A stretch of DNA of 11,894 nt, taken from contig CAMOTA010000083.1 in NCBI GenBank assembly GCA_946625225.1, positions 1 to 11,894 on the forward strand, read 5' to 3'. This stretch comes from UBA9715 sp003452695. Lineage in GTDB: Bacteria; Actinomycetota; Coriobacteriia; Coriobacteriales; Eggerthellaceae. The position numbers were made by a program, and so were the translations under genes. Shown here in pieces: positions 6,377-11,894 of this stretch. Numbering within the stretch: position 1 is the stretch's first letter; each line of letters begins with the position of its first letter. Under the pieces are notes generated by a model. That model was not told where the DNA came from. It did not search any database and saw only the letters and a list, made by a program, of their open reading frames with translations.

Positions 6377-6398
6377 TATGATACGGGTAATCGTTACC
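6377..6398 (+). promoter_or_regulatory. Candidate -10 box and inverted repeat upstream of the cation exporter
   Basis: TATGAT (6377-6382) matches the -10 consensus at five of six positions; the -35 region is poor. The predicted start, near 6389, falls within GGTAA-TCG-TTACC (6386-6398), a perfect five-base inverted repeat. A weak -35 with an operator at the start site fits a regulated promoter, perhaps under a metal sensor, but the regulator is not identified. Confidence 0.4.
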
Positions 6399-6419
6399 AT
6401 GTTCCCAGGAGGACCAACC

Positions 6420-7499
6420 GTGGCCGACAGCAGCACAGCAACAATCGAAAAGGACAATACCGCACAGGCGGTTGCGCTGCCAGATGGGCAAGACGCGCGC
6501 GAGGCAAACGAGCAGCCCGAAGGTGAAAGCCCAAAAGCGGTCATCGCGGCAGTGCTCGCAAACATCGCCATTGGCATCGTGAAATTCATCGCGGCCGCCA
6601 TCTCCGGCTCGTCGGCCATGGTCTCGGAGGGAATCCATTCCATCGTCGACTCGGGCAACGGGCTTCTCATCCTGTTCGGCATAAAGCGGGCGCAACGCAA
6701 ACCCGACATCGAGCACCCGTTCGGCTACAGCCAAGAGCTCTATTTCTGGACGCTCGTCGTGGCCATCATGATATTCGCCTTTGGCGGCGGGGTGTCGATG
6801 TACGAAGGCTTCAAGCGCATTATGGAGATTACGCCGGAAACGGTGCTCGGCGACCCGACGCTCAACTACATCATCCTCGGAATATCGGCCGTGATCGAAG
6901 GCGTCTCGCTGTCGGTGGCGCTGCGCGAGTTCAACGCGGCGCGCGGCGACACGAAGCCGCTGCAGTTCATCAAGCAGGCTAAGGACCCCAGCCTGTTCAC
7001 GGTGGTCCTGGAAGATTCCGCCGCAGAGGCGGGTCTGGTCATCGCGTTTCTCGGCACGCTCCTGGGCCATCTAACTGGAATCGCGTACTTCGACGGCATA
7101 GCATCGCTGCTGATCGGCGCCTTGCTGGCCGGCGTGGCCATCGTCTTGCTTCGCGAGACCAAGGGGCTGCTCATCGGCGAAGGCCTGCGCGCAGACGAGA
7201 TACGGGAAGTAACCCGCATCGTCGAAGAAAACCCGCACGTCGTGGAATGCGGGCGCGTGCTGTCGTACTACCTGGGGCCACGCGATTTGCTCGTGGCCAT
7301 CGATGCCACGTTCGAAGAGCACGCGCAGCACGATGTCATCGACGATGCCATCGACACCATAGAACGCGGAATCGTGCGCGCATTTCCCCAGACCACGCGC
7401 ATCTTCATCGAGCCCGAAAACCTGCGGGCCACCCAAGCGGCCTCGCTGCGCATTCGAAAGCTCATCGACCGCGACGCCTCCCCAAGCTCTGGGCATTAG
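6420..7499 (+). CDS. Cation diffusion facilitator (CDF) family metal exporter
   Basis: The 359-residue protein matches the CDF group related to ZnT9. A polar leader of about 38 residues precedes six predicted membrane segments. The second helix has GIHSIVDSGN with His73 and Asp77, a metal-site pattern. Then come EHPFGYSQELYFW, the cytoplasmic link, and the fifth helix with LEDSAAEAGLVIAF (Glu198, Asp199), where other CDF proteins supply the remaining ligands. A soluble domain follows, with VESGRV-like and RIFIEPE segments near 277 and 327-333. The family exports Zn2+, Co2+ or other divalent metals in exchange for protons; the ion here is not known. The GTG start has AGGAGG seven bases upstream, so the ATG 14 codons earlier, which falls inside the -10 box, is rejected. 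It is divergent from the HXXEE gene. Confidence 0.93.
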   Translation: MADSSTATIEKDNTAQAVALPDGQDAREANEQPEGESPKAVIAAVLANIAIGIVKFIAAAISGSSAMVSEGIHSIVDSGNGLLILFGIKRAQRKPDIEHPFGYSQELYFWTLVVAIMIFAFGGGVSMYEGFKRIMEITPETVLGDPTLNYIILGISAVIEGVSLSVALREFNAARGDTKPLQFIKQAKDPSLFTVVLEDSAAEAGLVIAFLGTLLGHLTGIAYFDGIASLLIGALLAGVAIVLLRETKGLLIGEGLRADEIREVTRIVEENPHVVECGRVLSYYLGPRDLLVAIDATFEEHAQHDVIDDAIDTIERGIVRAFPQTTRIFIEPENLRATQAASLRIRKLIDRDASPSSGH

Positions 7500-7710
7500 G
7501 ACGCGCAGGAAGACGCGTGGAGGAAACGGCATGAAAGCTGCCGCGATAACGCAACTGTTCTTTTACGGCCAGGGATAACGTTGGCATAAATCGCAACTTC
7601 GGACACTAACGAAACCCCTTCTAGCCCAACGAGGCGGCCGCATCGCAGAGCGCCGTTTACGCAAGCTCGTCGAAGCACATCGCCCACTCGTCACAGTCCG
7701 ACCGTCCCTG

Positions 7711-7780
7711 CTGCGCAGAAGCTGCAATTCACACGCCCCCTTGCTCGACCGCCCGGCGGGCTGCGCAGAGCAAGCTGCAA
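7711..7780. repeat. GC-rich hairpin repeat, copy 2 (REP-like), with flanking direct repeat
   Basis: Positions 7730-7764 match copy 1 (97-132), with the same core GACCGCCCGGCGGGCTGC at 7747-7764. Here the outer stem is CTTGCTC (7740-7746) with GAGCAAG (7768-7774), which is a different pairing from that in copy 1. The hairpin is flanked by a direct repeat, CTGCGCAGAAGCTGCAA at 7711-7727 and the same string with three inserted bases at 7761-7780. The right repeat overlaps the hairpin arm. Confidence 0.7.
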
Positions 7781-7824
7781 CGCCCGGACGGCGACGACGC
7801 GCCATCTGGCGGTTTTTCCTCGTC

Positions 7825-7830
7825 TATAAT
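7825..7830 (+). promoter_or_regulatory. yigZ: Perfect TATAAT box of a leaderless yigZ promoter
   Basis: TATAAT ends seven bases before the ATG at 7838, so transcription should begin at or one base before the start codon. No ribosome site exists between them. No convincing -35 hexamer is visible 16-18 bases upstream, so strength is uncertain. Confidence 0.6.
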
Positions 7831-7837
7831 ACGCCGT

Positions 7838-8476
7838 ATGGCAACGACGCTTGCAGCATATTCCACGGTGGCGCCCGACGAAGCGGGCGAATCGTTGTTC
7901 GAGGACCGGAAGAGCCAGTTCTTCGGCTTCGCCGTTCATGCCGAATCGGCCGAGCAGGCAATAGATTTCAGGCATGAGGTTATCGAACGGATTCCCGAGG
8001 CCAGCCATTACGTATCTGCCTGGATGCTCGCAGACGGGTCCGAAGCGTTCTCGGATGCGAAGGAACCCCATGGATCCGCCGGGCTGCCGGTGTTGAACGC
8101 CATAAAAGGACGCGGCTTGAAGGACACCGCCTGCGTGGTGGCCCGCATATTCGGGGGCACCCTGCTCGGCAAGGGGGGCCTTATGCGCGCCTACACGAAA
8201 GCTGCATCCAATGCACTCGACGCCGCACGCATCGTGCGCCGAGTTCCCTGCCGGCAGATGGAAATAGCCACTCCTTACCAGTTCTACGAACCCTTGGCGA
8301 AATACCTGCCCCAATGGAACGCGCACATCGACAGCGTCGATTTCTCGGATCAGGTGAAGCTGTTTGCGTCGGTGCCCGTGGAAGATGCCCAGCACCTGGC
8401 AGAGCGCGTGCGCGAGTTCACCCATGCACGCGCCACGTGCCAGCTCGGCCTGGAAGAATTACGGTTCCTGGAATAG
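7838..8476 (+). CDS. yigZ: YigZ / IMPACT family protein (UPF0029)
   Basis: The 212-residue protein has the two-domain layout of the YigZ/IMPACT family. The N-terminal domain shows FEDRKSQFFGFAVHAES (21-37), SDAKEPHGSAGLPVLNAIKG (72-91) and VVARIFGGTLLGKGGLMRAYTKAA, corresponding to the conserved DDGEPxGTAGxPIL and RYFGGxxLGxGGLxRAY motifs of the family. The second domain, from about residue 138, is ferredoxin-like. In eukaryotes IMPACT modulates translational control through Gcn1; bacterial YigZ is a presumed RNA- or nucleotide-binding protein of unclear role. The usual THNC segment is replaced by SHYV here. The ATG has no Shine-Dalgarno site, but a perfect TATAAT box lies just upstream, which supports this start through leaderless translation. 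The gene stands alone and converges with the purine permease gene. Confidence 0.92.
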   Translation: MATTLAAYSTVAPDEAGESLFEDRKSQFFGFAVHAESAEQAIDFRHEVIERIPEASHYVSAWMLADGSEAFSDAKEPHGSAGLPVLNAIKGRGLKDTACVVARIFGGTLLGKGGLMRAYTKAASNALDAARIVRRVPCRQMEIATPYQFYEPLAKYLPQWNAHIDSVDFSDQVKLFASVPVEDAQHLAERVREFTHARATCQLGLEELRFLE

Positions 8477-8509
8477 ACGCCGCCGCAGGTGGGGTGCCGA
8501 TGTTTTGAA

Positions 8510-8525
8510 CGAGGCCAAGGCCTCG
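8510..8525. terminator. 16-base palindrome between convergent genes, possible bidirectional terminator
   Basis: CGAGGCCAAGGCCTCG is perfectly self-complementary and lies 34 bases after the yigZ stop codon and about 170 bases after the permease stop codon (on the other strand). There is no T run after it in either direction, so a terminator role is a guess from its position. The rest of 8477-8695 shows no gene. Confidence 0.3.
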
Positions 8526-8695
8526 GCAAGCACTGATTTATGCCGTCGGGCCCAGGGTGCGCAGGGCGAGTGCGCCTCAACTGAAAGCCGAATGCGCCCA
8601 ACGCTTCGCTTCGCTCGCTACGTGGGTAAACGAGGTTTGAAGGCAAAGCGCGCCGCCCTGCACGGCCTGGGCCGGCATGATGAATCTGTGCTTAC

Positions 8696-10120
8696 CTAGA
8701 CCGCCAGGAAGAAGCTTGCCAGGAACACGACCGACAGCACGTAGGTAAGCCAGTACTTCGAACTCGCCTGCCCCGTGCAGATGTTTATGATCGAGAACGC
8801 TATCATGCCGAGGCCTATGGAATGCCCCACGGAACCCGACACGGGCATGGCTATCATCATGAGCGCGATGGGCACGGCGTCGTCGAGTTTGCTCCACTTC
8901 ACCTTGCCGACACCGCCAAGCATGACAATGCCCACGTAGATGAGCGCAGCCGATGTTGCCGGTGCGGGGATAACGGCGGCAATCGGAGCTATGAATACGC
9001 ACAGGAAAAAGAGGATCGCGCAGATAAGCGTCGTGAGCCCCGTGCGGCCGCCGGCGGCAATGCCCGCTGTCGATTCCGCATAGGTCGTGACCGTCGACGT
9101 GCCCGCGAACGACCCCACCACCGTGCCGATGGCATCGGACAGCAGCGCCGGCTTCAGCCACGGCATCGATCCATCGCGCTCCACCATGCCCGACTGCTCG
9201 GCGGTGCCCAGCAACGTTCCCAAGGTGTCGAACATGTCCACGAGGCACAGCGTGACGACCAGCGAAACGGCCGCTGCCCAGCCAAGCCCGAGAAAACCTT
9301 CGAAATTGAACTTGAACAGGGTCAGGTCCACCATATCGCCAAACGCAGGCACCCACGATGCCGTGGCAAGGTTCGCGAAGGGATCGATTCCCAGAAAAGC
9401 AGCTTGCCCCACCCAATAGAACGCCGACGCCAGCAGCATGCCGTAGAGCACCGCTCCCCTTACACCGCGATGCGCCAGCAACACGATGGCAAACAGACCC
9501 AGCAGCATGGTGACGACGGTCAGCACCATGGCGGGATAGGCATCGGTCATGGTGGCCATTGCACTTGTAGGCGTGAGCGCGCCGAAGAAGTCGCGCAGGG
9601 CATAGAACATGTTGCCCTGACCGTCCACGACACCGGCATTCGAACCCAGCCCGATGTTCAGCAACATCAGGCCGAGCGCCGGACCAATTCCCAAGCGAAC
9701 GCAAGTCGGAATCGATTCCACTATTTTCGCGCGCACGTTGCACAGCGTCAGCACCACGAACACGACGCCCTCGGCAAGCACGATGACAAGCGCAGCCTGG
9801 AAAGAAGCGACGTAGGAGGCGCCGGTCAGTGCGGCAATCTGACCCACGACCATAGCAAAGAAGCTGTTCAAGCCCATGCCCGGCGCAAGGCAAAACGGTT
9901 TGTTGGCCAAAAAGGCCATGCATACCATGGCGATGCCCGATGCCAGACATGTTGCCAGGAACACCGCGTTCCACAACTCGTCGCCACCGGCACGCCAATT
10001 GGTGAGCAGGTTCGGGTTCAGCGTGATGATGTAGGCCATCGTCATGAACGTCGTAATGCCCGCGATGATCTCGGTGCGAACGTTCGTGCCGTTTTCCTTT
10101 AGCTTGAAAAGCATTTCCAT
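8696..10120 (-). CDS. NCS2-family purine permease (AzgA/PbuG type)
   Basis: The 474-residue protein is a full-length AzgA-like nucleobase permease with about 12-14 membrane segments. Family marks are FKLKENGTNVRTEIIAGITT at the N-terminus, TLNPNLL, the APGMGLNSFFAMVVG region (79-93), the pore-type motif FDTLGTLLG (297-305), and GTSTVTTYAESTAGIAAGGRTGLT spread over 340-363. This group takes up adenine, guanine or hypoxanthine by proton symport; the exact base cannot be told. The ATG at 10118-10120 is supported by alignment of the N-terminus, although the ribosome site is weak (GATGAG). The gene begins 24 bases after the stop codon of the GGDEF gene on the same strand, so it is very probably in one operon with it and lacks a promoter of its own. 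Confidence 0.93.
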   Translation of the reverse strand: MEMLFKLKENGTNVRTEIIAGITTFMTMAYIITLNPNLLTNWRAGGDELWNAVFLATCLASGIAMVCMAFLANKPFCLAPGMGLNSFFAMVVGQIAALTGASYVASFQAALVIVLAEGVVFVVLTLCNVRAKIVESIPTCVRLGIGPALGLMLLNIGLGSNAGVVDGQGNMFYALRDFFGALTPTSAMATMTDAYPAMVLTVVTMLLGLFAIVLLAHRGVRGAVLYGMLLASAFYWVGQAAFLGIDPFANLATASWVPAFGDMVDLTLFKFNFEGFLGLGWAAAVSLVVTLCLVDMFDTLGTLLGTAEQSGMVERDGSMPWLKPALLSDAIGTVVGSFAGTSTVTTYAESTAGIAAGGRTGLTTLICAILFFLCVFIAPIAAVIPAPATSAALIYVGIVMLGGVGKVKWSKLDDAVPIALMMIAMPVSGSVGHSIGLGMIAFSIINICTGQASSKYWLTYVLSVVFLASFFLAV

Positions 10121-10144
10121 ATGCTCATCGTCTTTCGCCAGCTA

Positions 10145-11305
10145 TCACCGTGCAAGCTTGTTGCGGTACAACATGTCGTCGGCTCCGGCAACGAGATGGG
10201 CTCGCGTCTCCGACGCCGACTTGCAGACGGCATAGCCGACGCTGCAGGCCAAATCATATTGGATGCGGGACTCGCGCGCAATGCTCGTCAGGGTTTCCTG
10301 TATAAGACGAGCGACGGTTTCCGGATCGAGCGAAGCCCCTTCTGCGCTGATGACCACGAATTCATCGCCTCCCCAACGGCCCGCGAAGGCGTTCACCTGC
10401 GAGCAGACGCTGCGCAGCGCATCGGCCATCAGACGCAATGCATGGTCGCCTTCCAAATGACCATAGGTGTCGTTGATGTCTTTGAAATGGTCCATGTCGA
10501 TGATGAACAGGCACAGCGGATGGCTGGCAGAAGCCCGCGACATGCTGCTCTCCAGATACGATTCGGCACGACGGCGGTTGTTCAGTCCCGTCAGCGCATC
10601 GTTGGAGATGCGCGATTCCTGCAGGCCCATCATCACGAACACAACGGAAATCATGATTCCCGCCGCAGCCACCGGCATGTCGGGCACGAACAAATCGAAT
10701 ACGGCAGCGCTGGCGGGAGCCAGCATGAACACGATGAACATCAGGCTCATCTGCCGTTCCTCGCGTGTCGTGGCAATACGATACTGGCGAATCGCCAACG
10801 TCGTCGCCGCCAGCAGGTAGAGCAGCGGCACGAAGGTGATAACGATGTGCATGGCGCCATAGGCAATGCTGCCATCGGGCATGAAGATGACGTTTTGGTT
10901 AGTGAAATAGCCGATGGCATGGAAAACGACCACGAGTGCAGCAGGTATGGCGGTCAGGATGCGCAACAGTTTGCTGTTCGTCACCTTGCTCCTGAAATAC
11001 GCCAAGCTGAAGCCCAGCCAGAAATAGGCCGCGAACGCGATTGCCGTCAGGTTTACGCCGTTCACAATGCAAAGCAGCACATCGCTTGGATTGAAGGCCT
11101 GGCTGAAGACTAGTATTGCCCAGATCGCGTCGAAAACGACGAACACCAGATTAGCCGTGAGCAGCAGAAGAAAGTAGCGCACCTGCAGCTCGGAGCCGCT
11201 GTCGCGCGATATGTTGCTGGAAATGATGACGGTCAGCACAAGGCATAGGAAGTCCACTACGACATAGGCAACGCAAAACTGAGAAGCGGCAACCATGAGA
11301 ACCAT
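10145..11305 (-). CDS. Membrane-bound diguanylate cyclase (GGDEF domain)
   Basis: The 386-residue protein has seven predicted membrane segments in the first 230 residues, a 7TM sensor-like input whose ligand is unknown. The C-terminal part is a GGDEF domain: DALTGLNNRR (236-245), the metal-binding IIDMDHFKDIND with Asp270 and Asp272, YGHLEGD, and the intact catalytic motif RWGGDEFVVI (310-319). It should make c-di-GMP from two GTP. The usual inhibitory RxxD site five residues before GGDEF reads QVNA (303-306), so product inhibition by this route is lost. No EAL domain is present. The ATG at 11303-11305 has no strong ribosome site; an ATG three codons later is an alternative. The purine permease gene follows by 24 bases. 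Confidence 0.93.
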   Translation of the reverse strand: MVLMVAASQFCVAYVVVDFLCLVLTVIISSNISRDSGSELQVRYFLLLLTANLVFVVFDAIWAILVFSQAFNPSDVLLCIVNGVNLTAIAFAAYFWLGFSLAYFRSKVTNSKLLRILTAIPAALVVVFHAIGYFTNQNVIFMPDGSIAYGAMHIVITFVPLLYLLAATTLAIRQYRIATTREERQMSLMFIVFMLAPASAAVFDLFVPDMPVAAAGIMISVVFVMMGLQESRISNDALTGLNNRRRAESYLESSMSRASASHPLCLFIIDMDHFKDINDTYGHLEGDHALRLMADALRSVCSQVNAFAGRWGGDEFVVISAEGASLDPETVARLIQETLTSIARESRIQYDLACSVGYAVCKSASETRAHLVAGADDMLYRNKLAR

Positions 11306-11332
11306 TCGTACGCAACCGGCAATGCAGAGTCC

Positions 11333-11361
11333 ATATTACCCCCAAGCACACCATCGCGCAA
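11333..11361 (-). promoter_or_regulatory. Possible promoter of the GGDEF-permease operon
   Basis: On the minus strand TTGCGC (11356-11361) and TAATAT (11333-11338) are 17 bases apart, matching the consensus at three and four of six positions. A start near 11326 would leave a leader of about 20 bases. It lies only about 45 bases from the transposase stop codon. Confidence 0.35.
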
Positions 11362-11395
11362 ACACCCCTTGGATACAGACGGCGTAAAGTTGATG

Positions 11396-11411
11396 GGGGT
11401 AGCACTACCCC
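11396..11411. repeat. 16-base palindrome over the transposase stop codon
   Basis: GGGGTAG-CA-CTACCCC is a perfect seven-base inverted repeat. The transposase stop codon, TAG on the minus strand at 11405-11407, lies within its right arm. It may belong to the insertion sequence end or act as a transcription block, but no T run follows. Confidence 0.5.
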
Positions 11412-11894
11412 TGCATCGGGATCATTCCCGAGTCGATTCCCGCCGCGTACCGCACTTCCGCCGACATCCCTGCGAGGCTGGCCTGATGCGGCGGCAGGTA
11501 ACCGCTACCGACGGATTCTACCATCTTGCCGGCGCCTCCGGTGTCGAGGGCGGCGAGGATCCTCCTCTCGCGCTGCTTCGCGCGCTTGGGCGTGAGCGAG
11601 CGGGAGCGGGTCATGCGCGGGATCTCGCGGCGCGAGTGCTTGCGGCTGACGACGCGCGCCATAGCCGACGCGCCCGGGCGCGACCAGGCGCACGGCACGC
11701 TGTCCATCCTCGCGCCGTAGAGGTGCTGGTTCTCGGATTCCATCGTCCCGAGCGATGGGCCCTCGATGGCTATGAGGTCGATGTTGTTGCGCAGGTAGCC
11801 GACAACCTCGGTCGAGCGCTTCTCCCGCGCGATCCCGCTGTCGCGCATGAGCTCGAGCAGCTTGCACGCCTCCTCCTTGTCGCCGTCGTTCAGC
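11405..11894 (-). CDS. ISLre2/UPF0236-family transposase, C-terminal part (runs off the window)
   Basis: The frame is open from the window edge to TAG at 11405, giving 162 residues without a start codon in view; the ATG at 11846-11848 is internal. The segment reads DKEEACKLLELM, GYLRNNIDLIAIE, then SLGTMESENQHLYGARM and PCAWSRPGASAMARVVSRK. That order (a YL.NN segment, then a short E..h motif, R[ML]....WSR.Ga..Mar) is the C-terminal signature of ISLre2/UPF0236 transposases, which carry an RNase H-like fold and move DNA. The tail, MSAEVRYAAGIDSGMIPMQG, ends inside a palindrome. Completeness and activity cannot be judged because the catalytic N-terminal part lies outside the window. Confidence 0.8.
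   Translation of the reverse strand, partial: LNDGDKEEACKLLELMRDSGIAREKRSTEVVGYLRNNIDLIAIEGPSLGTMESENQHLYGARMDSVPCAWSRPGASAMARVVSRKHSRREIPRMTRSRSLTPKRAKQRERRILAALDTGGAGKMVESVGSGYLPPHQASLAGMSAEVRYAAGIDSGMIPMQG

Larger units (their letters stand above)
7500..7837. other. Intergenic region between the CDF and yigZ genes
   Basis: I find no gene with a ribosome site or recognisable product. No clear terminator follows the CDF stop codon. The right half holds the second hairpin repeat copy, and the last 13 bases hold the yigZ -10 box. On the minus strand at 7657-7728 there is a short open stretch of 23 codons ending in DEWAMCFDELA that looks coding in style; it may be a gene remnant but is too short to judge. 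Confidence 0.5.
11383..11894 (-). mobile_element. Insertion sequence end (ISLre2-like), partial
   Basis: The transposase fragment implies an insertion sequence entering the window from the right. Its terminal repeat should lie shortly after the stop codon; the stretch GCGTAAAGTTGATGGGGG at 11383-11399 is a candidate terminus, but the boundary at 11383 is a guess, because the other end is not in view and no target duplication can be tested. Confidence 0.35.

Noticed and set aside
6189..7070. N-terminal extension of the HXXEE frame to 7070
   Set aside because: Most of it is antisense to the CDF exporter, and its sequence is charged and unlike a membrane protein.
8577..9998. Second minus-strand frame inside the permease gene
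   Set aside because: It is out of frame with the conserved NCS2 motifs and rich in Arg/Gly/His/Cys as expected from a shifted frame.
8822..10102. Plus-strand open frame of 426 codons opposite the permease
   Set aside because: His/Arg/Gln-rich shadow of a conserved permease; no start signal or domain.
10121..11113. Plus-strand open frame of 330 codons opposite the GGDEF gene
   Set aside because: It is antisense to an intact GGDEF domain and has shadow-type composition.

Overview
The window is about 59-60% GC (estimated by eye), densely coded on both strands, with good Shine-Dalgarno sites, some TTG/GTG starts, and lipoproteins with Ser/Ala/Thr-rich linkers. Together with the protein styles (AzgA-type purine permease, HXXEE membrane protein, ISLre2/UPF0236 transposase) this fits a high-GC anaerobe of the Coriobacteriia (Eggerthellaceae-like). 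That taxonomic call is inference from composition and gene style, not from a marker gene. I see no rRNA, tRNA or CRISPR array.

Layout, left to right. (1) 1-308: intergenic DNA with one copy of a GC-rich hairpin repeat. (2) 309-3203, plus strand: a family I.5-type lipase without signal peptide, followed by a probable terminator, then an exported HAD-phosphatase lipoprotein and a Nudix hydrolase. (3) 3411-4040, minus: a small lipoprotein of unknown role, with two palindromes upstream. (4) 4342-5409, minus: a redox cluster transcribed in the order FMN split-barrel protein, 2x[4Fe-4S] ferredoxin, HxlR-type regulator. It has a clear promoter with an inverted repeat at the predicted transcription start. 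(5) 5514-6188, minus: an HXXEE-type membrane protein, divergent from (6) 6420-7499, plus: a cation diffusion facilitator with an inverted repeat at its predicted start site. (7) 7500-7837: intergenic DNA with the second hairpin repeat copy. (8) 7838-8476, plus: a YigZ/IMPACT-family protein whose perfect TATAAT box lies so close to its ATG that the mRNA should be leaderless. (9) 8696-11305, minus: a membrane diguanylate cyclase (GGDEF) followed 24 bases later by a purine permease, probably one operon. (10) 11405-11894, minus: the C-terminal part of an ISLre2/UPF0236-family transposase running off the window edge.

No segment is an obvious new defence or mobile system. The most interesting points are the coupling of c-di-GMP synthesis to purine uptake in one operon, a lipase of a normally secreted family with no export signal, the redox cluster with a cysteine-rich HxlR regulator, the leaderless yigZ, and the paired hairpin repeats that keep their structure through different outer stems.
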